Assembly (NCBI GenBank): GCA_025774935.1
Contig: JALGZK010000002.1
Coordinates: 298,254-362,253, forward strand
DNA: 64,000 nucleotides
Origin: a bacterium
GTDB taxonomy: Bacteria > Joyebacterota > Joyebacteria > Joyebacterales > Joyebacteraceae
Direction of reading: 5' to 3'
Below are positions 42,123 through 50,267 of this stretch, piece after piece. Both the position numbers and the translations under genes were made by a program. Position 1 is the first letter of the stretch; every line of letters begins with the position of its first letter. The notes under the pieces are model-generated. The model had not been told where the DNA came from. It searched no databases and saw only the letters and a list, made by a program, of their open reading frames with translations.

Positions 42123-43391
42123 ATGCACACCCGGACTATTGCCGGTCTTGCGACGATCCTCCTCCTCTTCAGCACCGCCTCGGCCACCACGATCTATGTC
42201 GACCTCAACGGCGGCGGTGACTACGAGACAATCGACGAAGGACTTCTCCACGCTACTGCGGGCGACACGATCCTCATCGCGCCGGGCGTCTACACCGGTC
42301 CCCAGAACCGCGACCTGAGCTTCTACGGGCGGCCGTTGCTCGTCACCGGCGGCCCGGGCGCCGGGACGGTCACGGTCGACTGCGAGGGCCTCGGGCGGGG
42401 ATTCATCTTCAACAGCAACGAGCACCATGGCTCCGTCCTCGACGGGATCGAGATCACGAGAGGGTGGGCGATCGGCGGGGGCGGGATCCTCTGCACGTCT
42501 TCCTCTCCGACGATCCGGAACTGCGAGATCACGCAGTGCGTGGCTGACCTGGGTGCCGGTATGAGCTGCACGGGCGGGGCCTCGCCGATCATCGAACACT
42601 GCGTCTTCAAGGAGAACGTTGCGGAGACCGCCGGTGGCGGCATCCGGTGCGACAGCGGCGGCGACCCCGTTCTGACAGACGTCGCGTTCGTCGACAACGA
42701 GGCGCACTACGGGGGCGGCATGATGTCGCGCGGGGGGAGCTCGCCGACGATCACCGGCGCGATCTTCGACAGCAACAAGGCGGAGTTCAGCGGTGGGCTC
42801 CGATGTGAGGGAGGGTCCCCGGTCCTCGACAACCTGATCTTCGTCCGGAACGAAGCGTTCCACAGTGGCGGCGGAATGGGGAGCGGCAACGGGTCGTACC
42901 TGACCCTGACGAACAGCGTGTTCATCGAGAACAGCTCCGGCTTCCGCGGCGGCGCGTTCTCGTTCACGACCGGGACCACCATCTCACACTGCACGTTCCT
43001 CGGGAATTCCGCAGAAAGGGGCGCCGGGTTCTGGTGCTCTCCGCCTATCGAGACGGAGCAGCTCATCACGAACTCGATCATCGCTCTGTCCGGCGGGGCT
43101 CCCGTCTTCTGCGAGACCGGAATGGGAGTCCCGACCATCACCCACAGCGTGATCTTCGCGAACACGGCCGGGGATTCGCTCTGTGGCCAGTACCACGACA
43201 ATCTCTTCGTAGACCCGATGTTCTGCGACCCCGGGGCGAACGACCTGACGGTGCACGAGCTCTCACCCTGTCTCGGGCGGAACAACCCCTGGGGGGAAGA
43301 CGTCGGGGCCTTCGGCGCGGGCTGCTCCTGGCCCACCGCGGTCGGCGAGACCGCCGTCACCTGGAGCATGCTCAAGGCGATGTACCGCTGA
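42123..43391 (+). CDS. Secreted right-handed parallel beta-helix protein with C-terminal Trp-Lys tail
   Basis: 422 residues from the ATG at 42123 (GGGGAGG upstream). A signal peptide ends near TASATT. The mature part opens TIYVDLNGGGDYETIDEGL and GDTILIAPGVYTG, the DUF1565/pectate-lyase-like entry, and continues with about ten parallel beta-helix coils of the form GGGI-x-C-x-x-x-SSPTI-x-NC. Cysteines recur at matching turn positions. The last 13 residues (TAVTWSMLKAMYR) form an amphipathic tail shared with the proteins at 59313 and 57442. Such helices bind or cut polysaccharides, but no lyase catalytic residues are evident. A paralogue lies at 59313-60449. Confidence 0.85.
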   Translation: MHTRTIAGLATILLLFSTASATTIYVDLNGGGDYETIDEGLLHATAGDTILIAPGVYTGPQNRDLSFYGRPLLVTGGPGAGTVTVDCEGLGRGFIFNSNEHHGSVLDGIEITRGWAIGGGGILCTSSSPTIRNCEITQCVADLGAGMSCTGGASPIIEHCVFKENVAETAGGGIRCDSGGDPVLTDVAFVDNEAHYGGGMMSRGGSSPTITGAIFDSNKAEFSGGLRCEGGSPVLDNLIFVRNEAFHSGGGMGSGNGSYLTLTNSVFIENSSGFRGGAFSFTTGTTISHCTFLGNSAERGAGFWCSPPIETEQLITNSIIALSGGAPVFCETGMGVPTITHSVIFANTAGDSLCGQYHDNLFVDPMFCDPGANDLTVHELSPCLGRNNPWGEDVGAFGAGCSWPTAVGETAVTWSMLKAMYR

Positions 43392-43490
43392 ATCGAGCCT
43401 CTCGTCCCGGCCCGGGCCCTTGCGTCCAGGCGTCGCAGGCGCGCTCCGCCTTCTCGAAGCCCCTAACCCCCCCGATGTCCCCGATTCCCG

Positions 43491-43519
43491 TTGACCCGCG
43501 CGTGGCAGCCGGTTACCAT
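43491..43519 (+). promoter_or_regulatory. Sigma-70 promoter of secDF
   Basis: TTGACC (43491-43496), 17 nt, TACCAT (43514-43519), about 75 nt before the secD ATG. Confidence 0.75.
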
Positions 43520-43595
43520 CAAGAGTTAGCTTAGACAGCGGATTCTACGCGGGCGCCCCGGAGCAGGGCTCCGGAAGCGGCGTCGGAGGGACTAC

Positions 43596-45242
43596 ATGAC
43601 ATCGAAAATGCGGTGGAAGATCGTTCTGGTGGTCGTGGTGCTGATCTGGGCAGCCTGGCGGGCCTCGTACACCTTCAGCTTCTTCTCGCTCTCGGAGGAG
43701 CAGAAGGCGGCGACGCCCGCGGAACAGCTCGAGGCACTCGAGAACAAGTCGCTGAATCTCGGTCTCGACCTGCAGGGTGGTATGCACCTCGTGCTCGAGG
43801 TGGACAAGGAGGGACTCCCGGCGGACCAGGCGAGCGACGTGATGGAGCGCGCACTCGAGGTCATCGGCAACAGGATCGACCAGTTCGGGGTCGCGGAGCC
43901 CTCGATCCAGAGGGAGGGCGACGACCGGATCATCGTCCAGCTTCCTGGGCTGCAGGACGAGCAGAGGGCGAAGCGCCTCATAGGCAGGACCGCCCTCCTC
44001 GAGTTCGTGCCGGTGGAGACACCCGACCAGACCGACCTCACGATTCGCGCCATCGACCGCGCGCTCCGCGACACGCTCGCGGCGCACGGCGAGCTGCCAC
44101 CGGAACCGGCTGAGGGGATGCCGCTCTCCGAGGCCGAACAGATGGCGAGGGAGCGTCCGTTCTCGTCGAGGATCCGGTTTTCGATGCAGATCCCGTTCTT
44201 CCTCGAGGAGGACGTCGAGTGGGCGGAGGAGCAGCTCGCGAGGCTCGACCTCGACGCAATCCTCCCGCTCGACCCGGACGATCCCACGCGACCCCGCGTC
44301 CGCCTCGGATGGGACAAGGAGACGAGAACGCTCCAGGACGAGAAGGAGTACCGTGCGTTCTACGTCCTCGCGGCCGACGCCCTCATGACGGGTTCGGTCG
44401 TCATCTCCGCCGACATCAGGCCCGGCCTCGACCCCGATTATCCGAACGCGCCGGGCGTCTCGATGCGCCTGACCCGCGCCGGCGGGAGGGTTTTCGCCGA
44501 GCACACTGGCAACCACATCGGTGAGTATGTGGCGCTCGTGCTCGACGGCGTGGTCCACTCGGCACCGGTGATCCGCTCGAGGATCCCCGCGGGGACGCCG
44601 GCGTCGATCACTGGCAACTTCTCAGACGAGGAGGCGCGCGACACCACGATCCTCCTCCGGGCCGGCAAGCTGCCGGCGCCGATGACGATCGTCGAGGAGC
44701 GGACGGTGGGCCCGTCGCTCGGACGCGACTCGGTCACACAGGGCATCCGCGCGATGCTGATTGGCGGCCTCTTGGTCGTCATCTTCATGCTCATCTACTA
44801 TAAGGCGGCCGGGGCGGTCGCGGTCGGCGCCCTCGCTGGGAACCTCCTCCTGATCGTGGCCCTCATGTCGAGCCTGCCGGTGAGCCCGAAACCGGCGCTC
44901 ACGCTGCCGGGACTCGCGGGGATCATCCTGACCATCGGCATGGCGGTCGACGCGAACGTGCTCATCTTCGAGCGCATCAGGGAGGAGCTTCGGAACCAGA
45001 AGACGATCCGTGCCGCCATCCGGGACGGATACGAGCGGGCGTTCACGACGATTCTGGACGCCAACGTGACCACGCTGATCGCGGCAGCCGTCCTCCTCAG
45101 GTTCGGCACCGGCCCTATCAAGGGCTTCGCGGTAACGCTCTCGCTCGGCATCCTCGCGAGCATGTTCACCGCGATCGTCGCGACACGCGTCGTCTTCGAC
45201 CTGATCACCGTCAAGTGGAACGTCAAGCATCTGAGCATCTAG
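43596..45242 (+). CDS. secD: Protein translocase subunit SecD
   Basis: 548 residues; GGAGGG before the ATG. TM1 lies at residues 7-22. The first periplasmic domain starts NLGLDLQGGMHLVLEVD, the family signature. P1 head and base regions follow, with RLTRAGGRVFAEHTGNHIG. The C-terminal RND-type membrane domain includes GLLVVIFMLIYY, LPGLAGIILTIGMAVDANVLIFERIREE (the proton-relay Asp in AVDANV) and TTLIAAAVLLRFG. With SecF it uses the proton motive force to pull proteins through SecYEG. The pair is separated by 34 bp. yajC is not visible upstream. Confidence 0.96.
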   Translation: MTSKMRWKIVLVVVVLIWAAWRASYTFSFFSLSEEQKAATPAEQLEALENKSLNLGLDLQGGMHLVLEVDKEGLPADQASDVMERALEVIGNRIDQFGVAEPSIQREGDDRIIVQLPGLQDEQRAKRLIGRTALLEFVPVETPDQTDLTIRAIDRALRDTLAAHGELPPEPAEGMPLSEAEQMARERPFSSRIRFSMQIPFFLEEDVEWAEEQLARLDLDAILPLDPDDPTRPRVRLGWDKETRTLQDEKEYRAFYVLAADALMTGSVVISADIRPGLDPDYPNAPGVSMRLTRAGGRVFAEHTGNHIGEYVALVLDGVVHSAPVIRSRIPAGTPASITGNFSDEEARDTTILLRAGKLPAPMTIVEERTVGPSLGRDSVTQGIRAMLIGGLLVVIFMLIYYKAAGAVAVGALAGNLLLIVALMSSLPVSPKPALTLPGLAGIILTIGMAVDANVLIFERIREELRNQKTIRAAIRDGYERAFTTILDANVTTLIAAAVLLRFGTGPIKGFAVTLSLGILASMFTAIVATRVVFDLITVKWNVKHLSI

Positions 45243-45276
45243 AGGCACCTCAGGGAATCCGATCGGAGGACACCGC

Positions 45277-46182
45277 ATGGAGTTTCTGGTAGGAACGAAG
45301 TTCAACTTCCTGGGGCACCGGAGGGCCGCGTTCATCCTCTCGGTGGTCCTCATCGTCGCGGGTGCGATCTCGCTCTTGGCGCACGGCGGTCCGAGGCTCG
45401 GCATCGACTTCCAGGGCGGCATCCTGATGCAGGTGCAGTTCGAGCAGCCGATCCCGGCACAGGACATCCGGGACGCCCTTGCGAACGTCGGCCTGGCGGA
45501 CTCCGAGATCCAGCACTTCGGAGGCGACCGGGAGGCGATCATCAGGGTAGGGGAAGAGGCAGGCGGGGAGGACGTTACCGACGAGATCATGGGAGCCTTG
45601 AACGACGCGCACCCAGGCAATCCCGCTGAGGTGAGACGTGTGGAGCTCGTCGGACCCAAGGTCGGGAGCGAGCTCCGAAACAGGGCGACGCTCGCAATCC
45701 TCTACGCCCTGGTCGGCATTCTCATCTACATCTCGCTCCGATTCGAGTTCAAGTTTGCGGTCGGTGCCGTCGCCGCGCTCGTCCACGACGTTCTGATCAC
45801 ACTCGGGGTCTTCTCTCTGCTCGGGCTCGAGGTGACACTGCCGGTCGTCGCTGCGCTTTTGACGATCGTGGGCTACTCGCTGAACGACACGATCGTCATC
45901 TACGACCGGATCAGGGAAGACCGAAGGAAGATGTACGGGAAGAGCTTCGTCGACATCGTCAACACGAGCCTGAACGAGTCGCTCTCGCGGACAATCGTCA
46001 CCTCGGTGACGACGCTCGTCGTCGTCATCTGCCTCTTCGCGTTCGGCGGCGAGGTCATCCGCGACTTCGCGTTCGCGCTCATGATCGGCGTGATCGTCGG
46101 GACGTACTCGTCGCTCTACGTTGCGAGTCCGCTCGTCGTCGAGTGGCAGGTGCACGCAGAAGCGCGGCGGAGGCGCCGGTAG
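45277..46182 (+). CDS. secF: Protein translocase subunit SecF
   Basis: 301 residues; GGAGG seven bases before the ATG. Signatures are LGIDFQGGILMQVQF in the periplasmic domain, ALVGILIYISLRFEFKF, and YSLNDTIVIYDRIRED in the fourth helix, where the conserved Asp lies. The final helices have VTTLVVVICLFAFGGEVIRDFAFALMIG. It completes the SecDF complex. No obvious terminator follows directly; the next gene starts 447 bp later behind its own promoter. Confidence 0.96.
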   Translation: MEFLVGTKFNFLGHRRAAFILSVVLIVAGAISLLAHGGPRLGIDFQGGILMQVQFEQPIPAQDIRDALANVGLADSEIQHFGGDREAIIRVGEEAGGEDVTDEIMGALNDAHPGNPAEVRRVELVGPKVGSELRNRATLAILYALVGILIYISLRFEFKFAVGAVAALVHDVLITLGVFSLLGLEVTLPVVAALLTIVGYSLNDTIVIYDRIREDRRKMYGKSFVDIVNTSLNESLSRTIVTSVTTLVVVICLFAFGGEVIRDFAFALMIGVIVGTYSSLYVASPLVVEWQVHAEARRRRR

Positions 46183-46629
46183 CGGCGCAGACGCAGACGG
46201 ACCGGCGGTCCTGACCGATTTCAAGAAAGCGAAACACGGGACGGCGCTCGCCGAGCGTCGTCCTGCTGTCTGTGCTCAGGCTGGGTATCCTGTGTCTCGG
46301 AGGAGTCGAGGAGTCGCACAACTGAGTGCATTCAGGAATAGAGGGCAGAAGCGGGGAATCACGGCTTGACAGGTGCTCCACGGGGCGCTTAGGGTTGCCC
46401 AACCACCCGGTACGGCTTCCTGCTGGGAGTCCCCGGGTCGAAAGCACGCCCCGTTCGTCGTCGGCCGCTCTCTGAAGAGAACGCCAGGGGCAGGAGGCCC
46501 TGTACGAAGTGGAGTCGGAAGGAGGCTACTCAGGCACGACGAAGCGCGAAGGAGAGGAAGTCGATCGAATCGTTTGAGGCTCACGGGAGAACCGCCCCGC
46601 CCTGCGGCGGCGAGAGCCAAGGAGGGGGA
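46183..46629 (+). other. Intergenic region with long leader before the cytochrome operon
   Basis: No gene is credible here. The left half shows nothing clear. A promoter lies at 46366-46395, which leaves about 230 nt of leader. In that leader, short inverted repeats are visible (GGTTG-CC-CAACC near 46393, and CTCT-CTGA-AGAG near 46470). I could not match it to a known riboswitch consensus. Confidence 0.5.
46366..46395 (+). promoter_or_regulatory. Promoter of the cytochrome operon
   Basis: TTGACA (46366-46371), a full -35 consensus, 18 nt, TAGGGT (46390-46395). The -10 is only partly matched. Confidence 0.55.
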
Positions 46630-47916
46630 ATGAGGACCACGTACCGCATCGTGCTACTGTGCGTGATGTTGGCGTTCATAGTGGCGGCGTTCGCCCCGGC
46701 GGCGTTCGCAACATCTCAGTGGGCGAGGAAGTACCAGGCCTCGTGCCGGGACTGCCACTCCGCGTTCCCGAGACTCAACCACTACGGCCAGCGGTTCATG
46801 CGGAACGGTTATCAGGATCCTGACGCGGACGAGGCTGACGGCGACACGTTCGAGAAGACGCAGATTAACGACGCCACGTTCATCGATAAGCTCGGGAACC
46901 TGTTCGGCGTCCGCTTGAGCGTCACGCCTATCGGCATCAAGACGAACAAGCTCACGGACGCCGACGGCAAGAAGCAGGACCAGATGGCCTACGGCAATAC
47001 CGACTGGGTCCAGTTCTTCGTCGCCGGGAGCATCTACAAGAACACGTCGATCTTCATCGAGATGGCGTTCGACGACCGCGGCTATCACTACAGCTGGTAT
47101 AAGTTCGGGTTCCACAACTGGTTCGACAGCACCTGGGGCAACCTCATCGTCGGAAACGTCCCGGCGAGGGACTACGGCTGCTACCCGAACCGCCTCAGGA
47201 TCATGGGGCCCGTCAAGGCGGACGTCTTCAACGTGAAGTCGTCCGGAGGCGCATCGTCCGGCGACATCGACGGGAACGCGCTGAACGCGAGCGGGTCGCG
47301 GCCGGCACTCCAGTACTACGGCTATCAGGGGCCGGTCCTCCTCTGGGGAGGCGTTAGTCCGGGCGACAACGGCAAGAGCTCGGACATCGGCTGGAACGCC
47401 AACGACAAGATCCACTACTGGGCTGGCGGCAGGCTCGAGGTGCCGACGGGCTCGGAGTGGGAAGGCACCGGCGTCTCCGCCTGGTACTACAACGGCACGG
47501 ATACGGGTGACGGTGGCGACAGGTATGGGCCGTACGAGAACGAGTACACGCGCACCACGTTCGACACCGAGGTGCGCTGGGGCGAGTTCGAGTTCATGGG
47601 AACGTACCTCATGGGCAAGGACGCGAACTGGGCGCTCGACGACACCGACACGGAGATCGAGTACAACGGCTACTCGCTCATCGGCGCGTACATGCAGGTG
47701 TTCCAGACCGGCCAGTCGCTCTACTACGTCCTCCAGTACGACAACGTCGACTCGGACGATGTGGAGAGCCTCGTGAAGCAGTACGTCACGCCGTCGATCT
47801 CGTGGTTCCCGAGAGAGAACATCCGCATCGGGCTCTATTCGAGATTCGACATGCGGGATGTCGAGGACGACGAGAAGCTCAACGAGTACTACATCAACAT
47901 CAGGACCATGTTCTAG
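46630..47916 (+). CDS. One-haem c-type cytochrome/beta-barrel fusion protein
   Basis: 428 residues. A signal peptide ends near FATSQ. One haem motif CRDCH (C39-H43) sits in the context KYQASCRDCHSAFPRLNHYGQ, a signature I know from a widespread family of single-haem barrel proteins. The rest (about 70-428) is alternating strands rich in Tyr, Trp and Gly ending in NIRTMF, as expected for an outer-membrane barrel with C-terminal Phe. It probably forms a pore with a haem at the periplasmic mouth. It heads a four-gene operon with two more cytochromes. GGAGG precedes the ATG. Confidence 0.82.
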   Translation: MRTTYRIVLLCVMLAFIVAAFAPAAFATSQWARKYQASCRDCHSAFPRLNHYGQRFMRNGYQDPDADEADGDTFEKTQINDATFIDKLGNLFGVRLSVTPIGIKTNKLTDADGKKQDQMAYGNTDWVQFFVAGSIYKNTSIFIEMAFDDRGYHYSWYKFGFHNWFDSTWGNLIVGNVPARDYGCYPNRLRIMGPVKADVFNVKSSGGASSGDIDGNALNASGSRPALQYYGYQGPVLLWGGVSPGDNGKSSDIGWNANDKIHYWAGGRLEVPTGSEWEGTGVSAWYYNGTDTGDGGDRYGPYENEYTRTTFDTEVRWGEFEFMGTYLMGKDANWALDDTDTEIEYNGYSLIGAYMQVFQTGQSLYYVLQYDNVDSDDVESLVKQYVTPSISWFPRENIRIGLYSRFDMRDVEDDEKLNEYYINIRTMF

Positions 47917-47928
47917 GGGACGGCAGCG

Positions 47929-48411
47929 ATGAAGAAGCACCTGACGCTCTCGCTGGCCGTTGCTCTGATGATTCTTCCTCTTCTCCCGGCCACGGCGCCG
48001 GGAGAAGAGGGGGAACAGGAGCAGCTGCCCGAGGGCCAGACAGCGTTCATCAAGGCCAAGTGCAACCTCTGCCACACAGTTGTGGCAGCCGGGATTGGTG
48101 AGCCTCGCGAGGAGTCCGAGGAAGAGTCGGACATCGTCCTTCCGCCGGATCTCTCGACCGTCGGGTCGTTGCGTGAGGCCGAATGGCTCACGCTGTACCT
48201 TCAGAAGAAGGAGACGCTCGGCGACGAGAAGCACGTGAAGAAGTTCAAGGGGGAAGACGAAGACCTCGCGGCCATAATCGGCTGGCTCATGACCATGAAG
48301 GCTCCGGGCGACACGCTCGCAGCGGAGCCCGAGGCCGAGGAGGTTCCCGCGGAGGAGACTCCCACCGAGGAGGCTCCATCAGGGGAAGCACCCGCCGAAG
48401 AGACCGACTAG
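47929..48411 (+). CDS. Monohaem c-type cytochrome, acidic tail
   Basis: 160 residues, 12 bp after the barrel gene. A signal peptide ends near ATAPGEE. The single haem motif is CNLCH (C45-H49). A downstream class I fold is suggested by DLSTVGSLREAEWLTLYLQKKE and DLAAIIGWLMTMK, where a Met may be the sixth ligand. The last 40 residues are Glu/Pro/Ala repeats (EEVPAEETPTEEAPS) and look unstructured. It is probably a small periplasmic electron shuttle between the tetrahaem protein and the barrel. Confidence 0.82.
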   Translation: MKKHLTLSLAVALMILPLLPATAPGEEGEQEQLPEGQTAFIKAKCNLCHTVVAAGIGEPREESEEESDIVLPPDLSTVGSLREAEWLTLYLQKKETLGDEKHVKKFKGEDEDLAAIIGWLMTMKAPGDTLAAEPEAEEVPAEETPTEEAPSGEAPAEETD

Positions 48412-48454
48412 ACTCGCCCAACGACGTCCGAGGAGAGGAGGGTCATAGCGCGGT

Positions 48455-49033
48455 ATGGCCTTTTTGCTGATTGCAGCCGCCATCGTTCTCGTCGTGCTCA
48501 TCCTGATCGTGAGGAGGGCGAGCGGGACATTGGCGACACGCCAGGGCAAGGTCCTGGCTCTCGTGGTGCTGGGGCTCCTGCCGATGATCTGGCTCGGCGG
48601 GACCATGAAGTACACGGACGCGGCAATGAAGAAGGTCGATTTCTGCGTCCGGTGCCACAGCATGGTCCCCTACGGTGAGAGTCTTCACGCGGACGATGAC
48701 TGGGCCCTCTCGGCGGTCCACTTCCAGAACAACCTGGTCGACCGGGAGAAGGCGTGCTACGTGTGCCACACGAGCTACGTGGCATTCGGGGGTCTGAAAG
48801 CCAAGCTCAGGGGGCTGCGCCACGTTCAGGCGCACTACTTGGGAGGGCACGAGGGGGAGATTGAACTGTACGAGCCGTACATCAACACCGACTGCCTCCA
48901 CTGCCACGGGGTAGCGCGATCGTTCCTGGAGGGCGGCGGACACCAGGGCTTCATGGATGAACTCCGGTCCGGCGAGACGTCGTGTCTGGAGTGCCACGAT
49001 GAGGCTCACTACTTCGAGGACGAAGATGCCTAG
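48455..49033 (+). CDS. Tetrahaem NapC/NrfH-like membrane-anchored cytochrome
   Basis: 192 residues. Two membrane segments lie near the N terminus (residues 2-19 and 33-48). Four CxxCH motifs follow: CVRCH (64-68), CYVCH (101-105), CLHCH (147-151) and CLECH (177-181). This is the NapC/NirT/NrfH layout, which takes electrons from menaquinol or ubiquinol at the inner membrane and passes them to periplasmic partners. No nitrite or nitrate reductase subunit is adjacent. Its end overlaps the next small gene by 8 bp. Confidence 0.85.
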   Translation: MAFLLIAAAIVLVVLILIVRRASGTLATRQGKVLALVVLGLLPMIWLGGTMKYTDAAMKKVDFCVRCHSMVPYGESLHADDDWALSAVHFQNNLVDREKACYVCHTSYVAFGGLKAKLRGLRHVQAHYLGGHEGEIELYEPYINTDCLHCHGVARSFLEGGGHQGFMDELRSGETSCLECHDEAHYFEDEDA

Positions 49034-49238
49034 TCTCTCAGCTTTGATGCCGTGGCGGCAGACAGACGAGCAGCTCATCCGCCGTGGAAGCATACTGGAG
49101 ATCGTCGGCATCGTGCTCCTCGCCATCACGGTGCTGGTGCACAACCCCCTGCTGATGGTCATCCTGCTCCCCCTCGGCGCACTCGTCGTACTGCTCGGGT
49201 GGGTCGCCTGGGCGTGGGCGTTCATGAGGAGTCTCTAG
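49026..49238 (+). CDS. Small two-helix membrane protein of the cytochrome operon
   Basis: 70 residues from the ATG at 49026, overlapping the tetrahaem gene's stop. A basic N terminus is followed by two hydrophobic segments (ILEIVGIVLLAITVLV and MVILLPLGALVVLLGWVAWAWAF) with a short turn. No haem motif. Size and position suggest an accessory subunit of the quinol-side cytochrome. It is unrecognised otherwise. Confidence 0.7.
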   Translation: MPSLSALMPWRQTDEQLIRRGSILEIVGIVLLAITVLVHNPLLMVILLPLGALVVLLGWVAWAWAFMRSL

Positions 49239-49282
49239 GCCGAGGACCGGGCAGAGTACGGCCCGGACAACGGCTTCATACG

Positions 49283-49328
49283 GTGCCCCCTTTCCGACAC
49301 GGCTGACGCCGTGACGGGGAGGGGGTGC
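49283..49328 (+). terminator. Long hairpin closing the cytochrome operon
   Basis: About 21 pairs with one A-A mismatch and several G-U pairs. The core CACGGC-TGAC-GCCGTG (49298-49313) is flanked by GTGCCCCCTTTCCG and CGGGGAGGGGGTGC. It begins 45 nt after the last stop. GTGTCTTCT follows. Confidence 0.6.
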
Positions 49329-49417
49329 GTGTCTTCTGAGGGTCCCTGCGAGGTCCGGTGTCCCGTGCGGCACCGGAGGACGCGGGCATTCCACGTAGGT
49401 GAGCCGCGGCCGCAGCT

Positions 49418-49425
49418 GGTAGACT
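49418..49425 (+). promoter_or_regulatory. Possible extended -10 promoter of the DUF4159 operon
   Basis: CTGGTAGACT holds TGn before TAGACT (49420-49425), about 135 nt before the likely TTG start. The TTGACG at 49424 has no matching -10. Confidence 0.35.
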
Positions 49426-49559
49426 TGACGTGTGTCGAGAACCATATTGATCGTGAACGGGACTGTCGCTTCCGCGTCAAACATGGGTGAGGGGCCGTGA
49501 GATCGACGCCGGCGTCTTCCTGGCGCCGGCCGTCCCAACCGGACTACCGGGAGGGCCGC

Positions 49560-50234
49560 TTGAGATCCACCACCGCGTTCAGAGCCGTTCTCGCCGTCGT
49601 GATGGTCCTCGCGGCGTCCGCGGCGGCGGGCGAGACGGGTCGGGGATTCACGATAGCGCAGGTGAAATACCGCGGCGGTGGTGATTGGTACGCGAACCCC
49701 ACGGCGCTCCCGAATCTCCTCTCCGCGCTCCGGTCCCGGACCGAGATCGAGGTCGGTGCGCGAGCGGCCACCGTCTCTCTCGACGAGGACGGACTCTTTC
49801 TGTATCCGATGCTCCACATGACCGGGCACGGGAAGATCTCCTTCAGCGACGACGAGGCGGCGAACCTGAGGGAGTACCTCGAGAGAGGGGGCTTCCTTTG
49901 GGCCGACGACAACTACGGAATGGATCGGTCGTTCAGAGAGGAGATGCGGAAGGTGTTCCCTGACGACCCGTTCGTCGAGCTCCCCTTCGACCACGCGATC
50001 TACCACTCCTTCTACAGCTTCGCGGACGGCCTTCCGAAGATCCACGAGCACGACGGCGGCCCACCCCACGGTTTCGGGATATTCCACGACGGGCGGCTTG
50101 TGGTGTTCTACAGCTTCAACACGGACATCGGCGACGGGCTCGAGGACGCCGAGGTGCACGACGATCCCCCTGAGAAGCACGAGGCGGCGCTCAGGATGGG
50201 AGTGAACATCGCCGTCTACGTGCTCTCGAACTGA
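49560..50234 (+). CDS. DUF4159-domain protein
   Basis: 224 residues from a TTG at 49560 (GGGAGGG five bases upstream), which gives a clean signal peptide ending near SAAAGE. A GTG at 49497 would add 21 residues. The domain contains FTIAQVKYRGGGDWYANPTAL, LYPMLHMTGHGKISFSDDEA, LREYLERGGFLWADDNYG and DHAIYHSFYSF, the DUF4159 signature. The fold is a GATase/ThuA-like Rossmann sheet. DUF4159 genes usually accompany MoxR, DUF58 and BatA genes. Here the MoxR set is 30 kb away. The role is unknown, and the protein is probably periplasmic. Confidence 0.82.
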   Translation: MRSTTAFRAVLAVVMVLAASAAAGETGRGFTIAQVKYRGGGDWYANPTALPNLLSALRSRTEIEVGARAATVSLDEDGLFLYPMLHMTGHGKISFSDDEAANLREYLERGGFLWADDNYGMDRSFREEMRKVFPDDPFVELPFDHAIYHSFYSFADGLPKIHEHDGGPPHGFGIFHDGRLVVFYSFNTDIGDGLEDAEVHDDPPEKHEAALRMGVNIAVYVLSN

Positions 50235-50267
50235 CGGACTCCCGTCGTCGACGGGGCAGGAGCATCG

